Counted from the first letter of the stretch, positions 1 to 11,359 are shown. The stretch: 64,000 nt of DNA from Ovis canadensis (GCF_042477335.2 NC_091246.1:211915501-211979500), one strand, 5' to 3'. Numbers and translations: made by a program. The notes: generated from the letters alone by a model not told the origin.

Positions 1-1398
1 GATCAGAACAAAACATTTTTTTACACAGCAGAGAGATCAGAGAGAAATTATTGTAGAATGGTACTATTCATATGACCCAGATGTTCTTTCACCAAGAGGT
101 TAGATCTTACAAAGAGTGTTATTATCTTGCAAGGAATAAGATCAGAGTGATGCTAATTGTGAAATAGTCATTTCTCTTGAAATTAAGTGTGCATATACCC
201 CCAGGTGGTATACAAGATAATCTGCTTGGATATAGGAGGAAAATACATAATTTTTATTTTTGCATAATTTTTATTAAAGCTCTACTAATAATATAAAAAT
301 GATCATGGTCCCATCATTCTGTCCATATGTCAGAATTGGTGTAAGAGAAGAATTCATGAGGAATTATGAGTAAAAAGTAAGAGTTTCGTGATTCATTCTT
401 CCTACTTATTACAGTTTATATAAGCCCTACTTATCCACTCATTCTCACAAAAGGGGCTTGTATAATGTACCGAACCGCTTATATTATTGACAAGGAAAAG
501 ACCCAATAGCAAATGAACCAGAGATATAAATAGGCAATTTGCAGAATAGTAAAAGTAAAATCCCAATAACAACAAACATAAAAAAAGAAGTTCAAAAGAA
601 GTGAGGGGAAAATGAACTGAAGCAACAGTGAGAAAGCATGCACTAGTTCGACAAAAAAAAAGTACCATGACATCTTGGGCAAAAGGTTCTTCTTGTGCGT
701 TACGAGTGGAAACGAGAACTATTACAAGCAAGAGGCAGGAAATTATGTGTAATATGATTCCACATTCATAAACTAATACCAAAAACGCCCCTCTGTCTAT
801 GCAGATATATTTAGTACTTCAGTGTTTAGATCTGTATGTGTGTGGAGAGACATATGGAAGGATATATATATATATGTATATACACATATACTGGAATATA
901 ACACACGTAACACTTGAGGTGAGGAGGTTTACTGTAGGAAGAGTAGGAAGGGGGGGAGGAAAATCAAAAAATGAGGAAAAAAGATTACACTAAAAATAAT
1001 ATGTATGACATGAACACATTTTGAATTTTTGCATAATTTTATATGAAGGAACTTAAAGTGGAAAATAAAACTTCTTAAGACTTCCAACAAGCACAGTATA
1101 TATTTTCTCAAAGGAGCTACAGTTGAGATGGCATTCAGAAATACAACAACTTATTTCTTTGGCAAGTCTCCCCAGGTAACAGACATCTCCCAGAAGAGTG
1201 ATAATCCCTACCCCTGCAGGCGAAGGTAGGGGGATAAACCCTCAGTCACATTACATGTGCATTTTATGAAAAGCAGTGAGTCCTTCTGGTATTACATTGA
1301 AGATATGAATGAAGAAGTACATGAATCGTTCAGGCTGCAATGCTGACTTCTACCAGCTACCACCAGCATCAAAATTGGGTTCTAATACACTGAATTTT
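1..1398. other. Intergenic, no gene seen
   Basis: AT-rich sequence. The only internal structure is a short TA/TG repeat at 861-890. The open frames on the minus strand are hydrophobic low-complexity translations with no recognisable family. Confidence 0.6.
861..890. repeat. (TA)n microsatellite
   Basis: Alternating TA with TG and CA interruptions over about 30 bases. Confidence 0.8.
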
Positions 1399-1598
1399 GG
1401 CTCCCCTGGTGGCTCAGATGGTAAAGAATCTGCCTGCAATTCAGGAGACCCGGGTTCAGTTCCTGGGTTGGAAAGATCTACTGGAGAAGGGAATAGCTAC
1501 CCACTCCAGTACTCTTGCCTGGAAAATTCCACGGGCAGAGGAGCCTGATGAGCTATAGTTGATGTGGTCGCAAAGAGTTGGACACAACTGAACAACAA
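1399..1598 (+). repeat. Bov-tA SINE
   Basis: The tRNA-like head begins GGCTCCCCTGGTGGCTCAG; the body carries the typical CCACTCCAGTACTCTTGCC and the BovB-derived tail. It runs into an AC repeat. Near-matching 7-bp flanks (1392-1398 GAATTTT, 1618-1624 GAATTAT) look like a decayed target duplication. Confidence 0.93.
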
Positions 1599-1617
1599 AC
1601 ACACACACACATACACA
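1591..1617. repeat. (AC)n tail of SINE
   Basis: AC dinucleotide run continuous with the 3' end of the SINE, a common origin of ruminant microsatellites. Confidence 0.8.
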
Positions 1618-1629
1618 GAATTATAGGTG

Positions 1630-1860
1630 TAGAGTTAGTCCAACCTCTCATGCAGGGGTTGATAGTCTCTTCTGAACCTTTGCTGAATGTGAGGACAGTT
1701 TTCTATAACAGACTCTAGGTCTCTCCCATGGAATAAAACAGAACAAATCCTCTAGCACTTCTGTGCTATAACTCTTCACAGAGTTAAAGACAGAAAAACT
1801 ATCTGCATTGGTCTTTCTCCAGATCAAAGAGTCCCAGATTTTAAAATGATGCTTCACTGG
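1630..1860 (-). repeat. Possible CR1/L3-type LINE remnant
   Basis: Phrases such as AGTCCAACCTCT and AGAACAAATCCTCTAGC resemble the antisense 3' region of old CR1/L3 LINEs. The match is degraded and from memory. Confidence 0.4.
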
Positions 1861-2169
1861 GTTTCCAGCTATGGTTTCATTTTTCAAAAAAGAAAAAAGA
1901 GAACCAGCAGGGAAGGACTGACTCTATTTCCATGAATTCAGCCCAAGACTACCCAAACATTGATTTTTTTTTTAAATCACATTGTTGACTCAACTTGAAG
2001 TTGTGATCAATTTTCCAGTTGTTTTAAAAAGAACTACTCCCATACGAGCAATTGAACTTGTATAATTGATTTTAAATATCTAAAGCAGTAACTGTTTAAA
2101 ACTTTCCTTATGATTTTGACCTAAATTTTAAACTATTGGATCACTTCGCATGCCAATTCTGCTATCTGT

Positions 2170-2660
2170 TCTATTAGTTGATATATGGCTGTGTTGCAAA
2201 ATGCTCCAAATCTTAGCAGCTTAAGAGAACAATTAACATCTAGAGTCTCATACAGTTTCTGTGGGTCAGGAATTTGAGAGCAGCTTCACTGGCTGGTTGA
2301 GGCTCAGGCCCTTTCATGAGGTTGCAGTCCAGGTGTAGGACAGAGCTACGGTCTCCTGAGGACCTCACTGGGCTGGAGGATCCAAATCCAAGGTGCCTTG
2401 CTTACATGACAAGTAAGTTGGTGCTAGCTGTTGGCATGAGTACTTAGGCCATGTGGACCTCTCCATAGGGCTTAGGGTCCTCCCGCTTAGTGTCTGAGTC
2501 CCCCAGAGTACCTGAACCAAGGGAAAAGCAAGAAGAAAGCTGCAATGCTTTGATGTGCCTTGGGAGTCTCACAGCACTGCTGCCAAATTCTATGGAGAGA
2601 ATTATCTCCACCTTTTGAATGGAGAGGCATCACAGAATTGTGGGTGTACTTCAGATTGTT
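2170..2660 (-). repeat. Ancient interspersed repeat, family not assigned
   Basis: The run with AATCTTAGCAGCTTAAG, ACAGTTTCTGTGGGTCAGG and CATGTGGACCTCTCCATAGG has the look of a widespread mammalian LTR/DNA-element remnant in antisense. I could not name the subfamily. Confidence 0.5.
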
Positions 2661-2719
2661 GTAGTGATTTATTTGCAAACTGAACAAAAAGAAAAGAGGA
2701 GGCAAAAGATCACTAAACA

Positions 2720-2925
2720 GGCTTGGGTTTGAAACCTGTTTCTGCTACTTCCTAGCTCTGCAGGACTTTAGGAAAGTTATTCACCTCTCTGGACTTCTTT
2801 CCCCATCTATGAAAGGAACATACAGCATTGGACTGTAGTGGCAGTTAAATAAGAAGAAATGCTTAAAATACTTAAAGTACAGCCTCTGCAATATAGTAGA
2901 TGCTCACTAAACTGTTCTTATTTCT
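2720..2925 (+). repeat. MIR SINE
   Basis: Degenerate MIR: TTTGAAACCTG, the CTGCTACTTCCTAGCTCTG core and the TAGATGCTCACTAAACTG tail appear in consensus order. Confidence 0.75.
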
Positions 2926-3560
2926 TCATTCAGTTAATTGATAAAAATGCTGAAAGGACACAGCATTGTGGTTTGAACAAAAGACTGCCTTTCCACGTGC
3001 CACAAAACGTCATGGGTGTGAGAATGCAGGACCATCTCTCTATAACTGGGGTGCCAGGTATAACAAAACAAGACAGAAACCTGGTAATTAAGACTGGGAC
3101 ATCAGATAAAGAGAATCAAAGCCAAAAAGATACATATTGAATTTACATGCTGAGTAATCTTGTGTGCACGAAGTCATTTGTGATCAAATCCTAAGTGTCC
3201 TTTATGTGTCTTGCTGAAAAACATTTATCTTTGAAGGAGTAGAATAGTCATCGATGTTCTTTAAACACATCAAAGAGTAGTATAATAAAGTGAATTTTGT
3301 TGGAAATGGTAAGTATTCCATTGTCTTTAGCACTCATTAAGAGACATAAGAGCTTCTCTAATCCCTAAACTGTATGCAACATTTGGTAGAGTAAGTTTAG
3401 TGTTCTTTTTCTTTTCATATTAAAAAAAAAAGAAAACAAGACCATGGAATAAAATAAACTGATAATTGAACTTTACTGCATCAAAAAAAAATGTAGATAT
3501 CCTATAACTAGTTTTCCTTGCTTCCATAGAGTGATTTCCATTTTCAGAGTTGCTTCTGAA
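2926..3560. other. Intergenic, nothing recognised
   Basis: No gene, RNA or classifiable repeat. Short homopolymer A runs at about 3421-3432 and 3482-3490. Confidence 0.5.
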
Positions 3561-3564
3561 CATG

Positions 3565-3705
3565 AATTAATCCTTACAGCACCCCAGGACATAGAAACTT
3601 GATATCACTATCTCCATTTTATAGATGGAGAAGCTGAGATACCAAAACCAAACTCGTCTCAGTTCCTCAAGAAATTAGAATTTGGGACCCAGTCAGAAAT
3701 CGGGC
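3565..3705 (-). repeat. MIR SINE (antisense)
   Basis: CTCCATTTTATAGATGGAGAAGCTGAG is the antisense MIR core, followed by a degraded GGGACCCAGTCAGAAAT. Confidence 0.75.
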
Positions 3706-4902
3706 TTTTGTACTACTCTGTTGGCTGGGAGGCATGTATAACACCAAGCATCGTAAAATAATTTTGTGTATTCCTCCCCACTTGACAAATGGAAATGAAG
3801 GTAATAACTCTTGCATGCTTTTCAATATCCAAACTTACAGACCATTACCTAGCAGTTAAAAAAAAAGACTCTGCCGCCAGATTTACGAAGCCTTTCTTGA
3901 ATCGATGAAAATATAGTTTATATTCCAACCTGGATGAAAGTGCTCTGACTTTTTTCTATGCAAGATCAAGTTTAAGAGGGTCCGGGTCTACCTTAGGCAT
4001 TTGACAGAGACCTGCCAACGCTCCCAGTTTTCATAGACTGTCACTTATTCACTTATGGCTCGCCATTTACTGCATAACAGATCATCAGGCATTCATGACA
4101 ATATTTGGCAGTTCACAGTTCACGGTGACAATGTGCTCTGAGTGATGCGGTTTACAATATCTACATGGTTATGATTATAAAATTGTGCACGGGCCAGGGA
4201 AAGAAAATAGCCCAGCAGATTATATTTCAATGCACCCATTAGAGGATCAGCATGAGACACCATCAGCAGTGGAGGAATTCATCAACTCCATAGGCACCCA
4301 AGCAGTGTTAAGAGCTTTAACTTTTCTAGAAATATAACAAGTAATAAAAACAGACAAGACCTGAAATGGTCTAATGGACCTAGCACAAATGTGGCAGAAG
4401 ATTAACAGCACTAAATTCTCAGGCATGGAAACTTTCCCCAGTTATTCAGTTAGCAGTTTCTTGAAATTCAGAAATTCCATACAAACTTTGGTGACAGCAT
4501 AAATGGGCTAGATGGACAAACCATCTCTGGTCAGTACAGTCACACTGAGTTCATATCCTTAAAAACTGTTCAAGTTCTTACCTTAAAGCCGTTTACCTTA
4601 ATGCACTGCTGTAAATCCTTTTCAATATATTTGTCAACATTTTATCTATCATCAATGAACGTATTTTCTTCTTATAGATCACACTTGGATCGAGGGACAT
4701 CTACTAGAACTGTCTAGACCATTTATACTTTTATTTGAGTACCACATGTTTGAGACACATAGAAAGTTATCAGAATAATAAATTCCATCTCACTCACCAT
4801 CTAACTAAAGAATTGTCAGTGCACTTGAACTTCTCCCAAATGCGCTCACCCTTTTCTCTCTCAGCAACAACTCCCTCATTGAAATTGGAATTTACCTGTT
4901 CT
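3706..4902. other. Intergenic, nothing recognised
   Basis: Mixed-composition sequence with no supported frame, RNA or known repeat. Confidence 0.5.
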
Positions 4903-4913
4903 AATGCCCTCCT

Positions 4914-5036
4914 TGGAGAAGAGAATGGCAACCCACTCTAGTACTCTTGCCTGGAAAATCCCATGGACTGAGAAGTCTGGTAGGCTACAGTCCATGGGGT
5001 CACAAAGAGTCAGACACGACTGAGCAACTTCACTTC
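4914..5036 (+). repeat. Bov-A-type SINE, half-length
   Basis: Starts at GGAGAAGAGAATGGCAACCC and lacks the tRNA-like head, so it is a single Bov-A monomer. It is flanked by an 11-bp duplication, AATGCCCTCCT, at 4903-4913 and 5037-5047, which shows it inserted in this short form. Confidence 0.92.
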
Positions 5037-5109
5037 AATGCCCTCCTAACACATAGATAGATAGTGAGTAGTAAATAAATAATATATGTGTGGGGAGCTG
5101 TATATGCAA

Positions 5110-5325
5110 TGTGTGTGTGCTTAGTCACTCAGTCATGTCTGACTCTTTGCAACCTCACGGACTGTAGCCCAACAGGCTTCTCTGTCCATGGTGATTCTCC
5201 AGGCATGAATACTGGAGTGGGTTGCCATACCCTCCTCTAGGGGATCTTCCTAACCCAGGGATCGAACCTGCATCTCCCACATTGCAGGTGGATTCTTCAC
5301 TGTCTGAGCCACCAGGGAAACCCAA
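5110..5325 (-). repeat. Bov-tA SINE (antisense)
   Basis: Full-length, ending in the antisense tRNA head CTGAGCCACCAGGGAAACCC. The 9-bp duplication TATATGCAA at 5101-5109 and 5326-5334 marks the insertion. Confidence 0.95.
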
Positions 5326-5386
5326 TATATGCAACATTTCCTATCATTTTCACATTATTTTAAAGTGCTATAGAAATGGAATATTT

Positions 5387-5515
5387 TAAGTGTACTGTAA
5401 GTACACTTTTGTAACTTGCTTTTTTGCTAAATATTATTTATGTAAGACTCTTCCTCATTAATAACTCTGGATCCAGTTTGTTCATTTTCATCATATATAA
5501 CATTCTTTTCTGTTG
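5387..5515. repeat. 129-bp direct repeat, copy 1
   Basis: Aligns without gaps to 5713-5841 with 16 mismatches by hand count (about 88% identity). It ends right at the left edge of the intervening SINE. Confidence 0.9.
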
Positions 5516-5712
5516 TGATGTTAGTCACTCAGTAGTGTCTGACTCTTTGCGATCCCATGAACTATAGACCACCAGGTTCCTCTATCCAAGAGATTCCCCT
5601 GGCAAAAATACTGTAATAAGTTGCCATTTCCTTTTCCAGGGGAATCTTCCCAACCCAGGGATCAAACCAGGGTCTCCTGCATTGTAGACAGATTCTTTAC
5701 CATCTGAGCCAC
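5516..5712 (-). repeat. Bov-tA SINE between 129-bp direct repeats
   Basis: Antisense SINE, slightly truncated in its tRNA head (stops at CTGAGCCAC). Unlike its neighbours it is bounded by a long direct repeat of the surrounding L1 sequence and not by a 7-20 bp duplication. Confidence 0.9.
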
Positions 5713-5841
5713 TAAGTGTACTATAGGTACACTTTTGTAACTTGCTTTTTTGTGAAATGTTATTTATGTAAGACTCATTTGTATTAATAACTGTGGATCC
5801 AGTCTGTTCATTTCCATCCTATATAGCATTCTTTTCTATTG
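5713..5841. repeat. 129-bp direct repeat, copy 2
   Basis: Begins immediately after the SINE with the same TAAGTGTACT as copy 1 and continues into further L1-like sequence. Confidence 0.9.
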
Positions 5842-6303
5842 CAATACTACCACTTATTTATCTATTCCCCTGTTTTCTAATAAGCAGCTTGTGATTATTA
5901 CATAAAATTCAAGCACATTTTTGTCATTTTCAATGTGCACAAAAGCTATTTAAGAAAATGAATGTATGAATGTTAGTGGGATATATTTTCTGGGGACAGA
6001 ACTTGAATATATGTACTTCTTGTTTTTGCATGGTTTTTGCTACCCCACCTTTTTGGCCAACCATATGATACCTGTAATGATCATATTTATTATTACTTTT
6101 GGTTATTATTATTATTTTGCTCTGAAATAGGTAGCCTATGTGTCTAAGGCAAGTGATATTGCCTTCTAGGTATGCTTAATACCTCATCTAGTGCCATATT
6201 ACATCCATAAACATTCATGAATGGTCTTCATTTGAGAATAGTATTAACACTTTGTGGATTTATTTGTATGAACCAAGGATATCTATGGAAAGAGAAAACT
6301 TCA

Positions 6304-6690
6304 ATTCAATTCAATTCAGTCACTCAGTTGTGTCCCACTCTTTGCGACCCCATGAACCGCAGCACTCCAGGCCTCCCTGTCCATCACCAACTCCCAGAGT
6401 CCACCCAAACCCATGTCCATCGAGTCGGTGATGCCATCCAACCATCCCATCCTCTGTCATCCCCTTCTCCTCCTGCCTTCAATCTTTCCCAGCATCAGGG
6501 TCTTTTCCAGTGAGTCAGCTCTTCGCATCAGATGACCAAAGTATTGGAGTTTCAGCTTCAGCATCAGTCCCTCCAATGAACACCCAGGACTGATCTCCTT
6601 TCAGATGGACTGGTTGGATCTCCTTGCAGTCCAAGGGGACTCTCAGGAGTCTTCTCCAACACCACAGTTCAAAGGCCTCAATTCTTCTCC
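6304..6690 (-). repeat. BovB LINE 3' end (antisense)
   Basis: Contains the CAATTCAATTCAGTCACTCAG terminus and the antisense C-terminal coding part of the BovB ORF. It is 5'-truncated at about 390 bp. Confidence 0.93.
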
Positions 6691-7342
6691 ACACTATAAA
6701 CCTTCACAATAGCCTGAAATATGAGAGTAGACCAAGACTAAGGAGAAAGGATGTAAGTGAGTCATATAGGTAGCCTGAATCTAATTTTCTAATTCCTCCA
6801 ATATATCAAACATTGGCAATTATATTACTTTCCCATACTTGTATGTAACAAACACTGATAGTGCTTTTGTAATCTGCCTCTGTTAGGTGTTTTGAAGTTA
6901 AAACATAGGCTTTTGCAAGTGACAAGACAATTGTATTCATAAAAAATGTTTAGGCAGAGACAGAGAATAATCATATTTCTAAATCACAATAAATAACTTA
7001 AACAAGGGCAGTACAATTAATGCATGGCTACATAGCCACAAATGATTCCTGTCCAACATGTTACTCATTTGAAATAAAATGTATTTTCAATCAATAAGTG
7101 AAGTGCATGTTATCTTACAATGCCTCCAGGAGGACAAAGAAAAAAATTGAAAGCAAGAATCAGCAATCCATGGCATATATGATGATTACTGCTATCTTAC
7201 TATTTTCCCACCTTTTTAAAAAAGATAAGTTACTTAATTCTATTTTGTGTAAAGTAATTTTCTATTACAAAAGTAATACAAGATGTGGAAAATTAAGACT
7301 ATTCAAAAATTACTAATAAGAAAATAGAAATTCATTACTAAT
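6691..7342. other. Intergenic, nothing recognised
   Basis: AT-rich. The 72-codon + strand frame at 7098-7316 has no family resemblance. Confidence 0.5.
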
Positions 7343-8010
7343 CTTATTTTTCATATATAACCACAGTTAATGTTTAAGTATGGACTTGCCTGGTGGCTCA
7401 GACAGGTATACATGCATTCTCTTATCTATGCATATGTATATACATTTTTTAACAAAACATGAATATGTTCTAGAAACTGTTTTATAACCTTTTTCACTAA
7501 GTAGTATATCATGCATATTTTTGTTAGTATTGTTTTTCTTTACCCTCATCTTCAGTAGCACCATATTATTCCCTAACATGGATGGGCCATAATTTATTTG
7601 CCATGCCTCCATTTTTGAACATTTGTGTCTACCCTAGGAGGGTGAGATGGCTGGATGGCATCACTGACTCGATGGACGTGATTCTGAGTGAACTCCGGGA
7701 GTTGGTGATGGACAGGGAGGCCTGGCGTGCTGCGATTCATGGGGTCGCAAAGAGTAGGACACGACTGAGCGACTGAACTTAACTGAACTAGGTTGTTATC
7801 CCTTATCAACCATGTTGTAGTAAGCATCCTTAATGATAAATCTTCGATACATCCATGATTGACTCACTAAGGGTAAATTCTTAGAAATGTGATAGCTGAG
7901 CCAAAAGCTACATCCATATATAGAATGGATGTGTTGCCAAATTGCTGTCCGAAGAAGTTTTACCAAGCTGCACCCTCACCGTTACAGTTTGAGAATGCTC
8001 ATTTCTTCAA
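7343..8010 (-). repeat. L1M-type LINE 3' region (antisense), interrupted
   Basis: TTATTTGCCATGCCTCC, GGGTAAATTCTTAGAAATG and GTTGCCAAATTGCTGTCC follow the antisense order of the 3' end of old mammalian L1s. The BovB insertion at 7640-7792 splits it. Confidence 0.75.
7640..7792 (+). repeat. BovB LINE 3' end
   Basis: Only the last ~150 bp: coding sequence for [11 protein letters not shown] through [11 protein letters not shown], then the ACTTAACTGAACT tail. It is inserted in the older L1. Confidence 0.93.
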
Positions 8011-8059
8011 ATAATAGTTTTAGAATCAGTACACTGTCTTGATGACCTCAAGGTTTCAC

Positions 8060-8530
8060 TACTCCCTAAATCTGTACCCTCTGCCCTGTGACTTTGCAGT
8101 GGACTCTGCTGTGGCTAGGGCACAATTCCTTGCCCCTGACCTTGACCACGTGCAAGTTCTCTGGCCAATGTGATACTAACAGTAATGATGAATGAGTGTC
8201 CTCAAAAATGCTTATATCATTGGGCTTTCTCTTTGTGCCTCCGCCATCATTATGGGAAGACATTCTTTTACACATGGTTGACCAGTTTTTGCCTAGCTTA
8301 ATTCACTGGTCTCAGGAAGAGAATGAGAAACAAGAACAGCAAAACCACCCTTCAGTCGGCCACGAAGTGTGTGATCAGGAGAGATCAGAAAATCTATTTA
8401 GTTGAGCCCAGTCATGATTCGTCAATACCCAACAGAGATGAAAATTTGTGAAAAAAATTAATTATTTTTATATTTAGTCACTGATTCTCAGAATAGTTTG
8501 TTATGCAGCAAGACTGACATAGCTTTCCAC
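8060..8530 (+). repeat. Ancient LTR-like repeat, family not assigned
   Basis: CCTGTGACTTTGCAGTGG near the start, then GTTGAGCCCAGTC and GTTTGTTATGCAGCAAGACTGACA at the end follow the layout of an old mammalian LTR-type repeat. Confidence 0.45.
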
Positions 8531-8604
8531 GCTTCTCTCCCCACAACAGTTGACATTCAGATAAAAGATTACCAATTAAAAATTATTTTCATTATATTTC
8601 CTTA

Positions 8605-8730
8605 TTCATTATTAACATAATTTTATAGATCAGAAAACCAGCATTCAGAAGGATTATGATTTGCCCAAATACTCTCACTTATTGAGTGGCAGAGACAGAG
8701 TTTAAACAGAGATCTTATAACCACACATTT
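8605..8730 (-). repeat. MIR SINE (antisense, degraded)
   Basis: TTTTATAGATCAGAAAACCAG and ATTGAGTGGCAGAGACAGAG match the antisense MIR core at low identity. Confidence 0.55.
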
Positions 8731-8754
8731 TTCTCTATTCCAAACTTTTTCTGC

Positions 8755-8912
8755 AACAGACTAGATAGTATATTACTTAGGTTTTGCAGGTCACATGGTC
8801 TCTTGTAACTACTCAATTCTGCCAATGTAGCACAAAAGCAGCCATAGACGATACACAAATGAATGGACATGGTTGTGTTCCAATAAAACTTTATGTACAA
8901 AGCCATCTTGGC
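8755..8912 (+). repeat. hAT-type DNA transposon remnant
   Basis: GGTTTTGCAGGTCACATGGTC, AAAGCAGCCATAGACGATAC and GTTCCAATAAAACTTTATG are hallmark phrases of a widespread mammalian non-autonomous DNA transposon. Subfamily left open. Confidence 0.7.
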
Positions 8913-9056
8913 CACAGGGAATATCTGTGGCTGGCACTTCTACCTCTCAAGTCAATAGGCAGCAAGTTCCTCATCAGTACTAATGAAGGTGCTGAAACTT
9001 TGGCACCTTATCTTCCAAAGTGAGACCATGTATCTAAATTACATATGTATTATCTA

Positions 9057-9724
9057 GATTTGGTCCTATCACTTCATGGGAAATAGATGGGGAAACAGTG
9101 GAAACAGTGTCAGACTTTATTTTGGGGGGCTCCAAAATCACTGCTGATGGTGATTGCAGCCATGAAATTAAAAGACACTTACTCCTTGGAAGGAAAGTTA
9201 TGACCAACCTACACAGCATATTCAAAAGCAGAGACATTACTTTGCCAGTGGGGGTCCGTCTAGTCAAGGCTATGGTTTTTCCAGTGCTCATGTATGGATG
9301 TGAGAGCTGGACTGTGCTGAAAGCTGAGTGCCAAAGAATTGATGCTTTTGAACTGTGGTGTTGGAGAAGACTCTTGAGAGTCCCTTGGACTGCAAGGAGA
9401 TCCAACCAGTCCATTCTGAAGGAGATCAGCCCTGGGATTTCTTTGGAAGGAATGATACTAAAGCTGAAACTCCAGTACTTTGGCCACCTCATGCGAAGAG
9501 TTGAGTCATTGGAAAAGACTCTGATGCTGGGAGGGATTAGGGGCAGGAGGAGAAGGGGACGACAGAGGATGAGATGGCTTGATGGCATCACCAACTTGAT
9601 GGATATGAGTTTGGGTGAACTCCGGGAGTTGGTGATGGACAGGGAGGCCTGGCGTGCTGTGATTCATGGGGTTGCAAAGAGTCGGACATGACTGAGCGAC
9701 TGAACTGAACTGAGCTGAAGTGAA
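9057..9724 (+). repeat. BovB LINE, C-terminal ORF and 3' end
   Basis: About 670 bp. An uninterrupted 197-codon frame at 9098-9691 encodes the C-terminal part of the BovB ORF after the reverse transcriptase domain, with [29 protein letters not shown] and WLDGIT in order. The frame stops two codons before the usual LSD end because a deletion-like change gives an early TGA. It is 5'-truncated, with no endonuclease or RT, so it cannot move by itself. Confidence 0.95.
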
Positions 9725-9736
9725 TCTAGACTTGAC

Positions 9737-9737
<1 letters not shown>

Positions 9738-9771
<34 letters not shown>

Positions 9772-9876
9772 AGATATATATATACGCAAAATATAAATGA
9801 TAAATATATACTAATATATGTATAATCTAAATATGTATAATTATATATATGCCTAATACTAGTATATATTAAATAC

Positions 9877-9907
<31 letters not shown>

Positions 9908-9925
9908 TCACATATATATACCAAG
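9738..9925. repeat. Compound (TA)n/(AC)n microsatellite
   Basis: A TA run at 9738-9785, AT-rich imperfect repeats, then a second TA run and an AC run at about 9880-9908. It begins just after the BovB 3' end and may have grown from the element's tail. Confidence 0.9.
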
Positions 9926-10489
9926 ATTTCACAGACTCAAAAGTGACAAAGATTTATCTTGTTCAATTTCATTTCAATTTTATTTGAAAACTGAAGCTAC
10001 CAGGGAACCACAGGCAAAAAAACAACTATGGCAATATACCTCTTTGAAAGCAATCACAGGTCGAAGGCCCACTGCTGCAAAGGAGACGATGGTTGGAAAA
10101 ATGTATAAACGGCTGCTGGTCAATCATGAAAATAGAAAATAACCGAGCAGAATCCATCAAAATAGGTGATGTGTGAAAATGAGAATTTCCCAACTTGGTT
10201 CACAAAGGAGCGATTTGAAATGAAAACCCATGAATGCATGAATGAATGAATGAGTGACTGAAGAGGTGCTTAGGGAGCTAATGTCAACCAACTCGATCTC
10301 AGTAAAGGTTAATTGAGACAAGGCAGCTGTCTCATCTGCTGGGGGGTGCAGCCCATATTGAGAGGCTTGGCAGTGGCCATCATTTGCACAGTTTTAAAGT
10401 GATCAGAACCATTTTCAGTGATCTCTGGCTTTAGAAGAGATTAGCTATGGGACCACCCAGTGTAGAAAGGTGCAAAGGGTCACACCAAA
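9926..10489. other. Intergenic, nothing recognised
   Basis: Contains a small GAAT repeat at about 10232-10252 and no supported gene or known repeat. Confidence 0.5.
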
Positions 10490-10492
10490 TAT

Positions 10493-10705
10493 CAGGATTG
10501 AATCCCAGCTCTGCCATTTACTAGCTGTGTGCCCAGAGGGAGGTTGTTTAGCCCCTCCTTAAGCCTCTATTAAAGAATATGTAAAGTGAACACAATAATA
10601 GATGCTGTCTCCTAGGATTGTTCTGCAGATTAAATGAGGCAACGCACTTAATGTGTTTCTCACAGTCCCTGGCCATATGGAAGAAACTGATAAATTATTA
10701 GCTTT
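10493..10705 (+). repeat. MIR SINE
   Basis: Well preserved: GAATCCCAGCTCTGCCATTT, ACTAGCTGTGTGCCC, then GATTAAATGAGGCAACGCAC and the tail. Confidence 0.9.
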
Positions 10706-10711
10706 CTTCTA

Positions 10712-10880
10712 AGGCCAGAGCTTGGTGCTGAGGATAAGACAGAATCTTTGCCCTTGCAGAACTCAGAGTCTAGTGGGAGACACAGATCCATAAACAGGCA
10801 ACTACAATGAAATGTAAGAAGTACCATAACAAGAGTATTTATGGGGATCTGAGGGGAAAAGAAAAGGGAATGACAAACTC
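10712..10880 (-). repeat. L2 LINE 3' fragment (antisense)
   Basis: CTTGGTGCTGAGGATAAGAC, CAGAACTCAGAGTCTAGTG and ATAAACAGGCA match the antisense L2 3' end. Confidence 0.7.
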
Positions 10881-10988
10881 TATCTACTGAGAGTCAGAGG
10901 TACTGTTTACACATGTATGTGTGTGAGAGAGAAAGAGAGAGATTACTATTAATGTTGTTGAGTAACCACAGTAATAAATGAGTCACTA

Positions 10989-11088
10989 AACTATAATCTC
11001 CTTGAGGGTAGGGATTAAGGGCTACCCCTATAACCAGCACAGCCTTGGAGCTCAATCATGGTTTGATGACTATTTGTTGATTTATAGA
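10989..11088 (+). repeat. L2 LINE 3' end
   Basis: ATAATCTCCTTGAGGGTAGGG to the TATTTGTTGATTTAT terminus, sense orientation. Confidence 0.7.
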
Positions 11089-11359
11089 TTATAATAAACA
11101 AATCATTAATAAAGAAAAAATAATGTTATAATTAAATATTTGAAGAGGGAAAGCATCTAGTCTCTGCCATCCTGAGGGTCAAGTCTTATATTTTTGAGGC
11201 TCCACTGAGTTTATAATAGTGTTATTGGTAAGCGTTTGAGAATAAGTCAAATATGAGTTTGCATTTCCATTTCAGCCCTCATTTACTGACTGTTAGACCT
11301 GAGATAAGACATTTATCTTCCCACTAGGGAAGTTTCTTCATGCATAAAATAATGTTTGG

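Larger units (their letters stand above)
5341..5990 (-). repeat. L1M-type LINE remnant, interrupted and partly duplicated
   Basis: Sequence around ACTTGCTTTTT and TTATTTATCTATTCCCCTG resembles the antisense 3' end of old mammalian L1 elements. It is split by the SINE at 5516-5712, and 129 bp of it are present on both sides of that SINE. Confidence 0.55.

Noticed and set aside
402..782. 126-codon minus-strand frame with a hydrophobic, membrane-like translation
   Set aside because: Low complexity from AT-rich DNA, no signal or family features, and overlapping alternative frames of similar quality.
7382..7405. Isolated ~22-bp match to the Bov-tA tRNA head
   Set aside because: Too short to call an element: it could be a 3'-truncated remnant or chance similarity.
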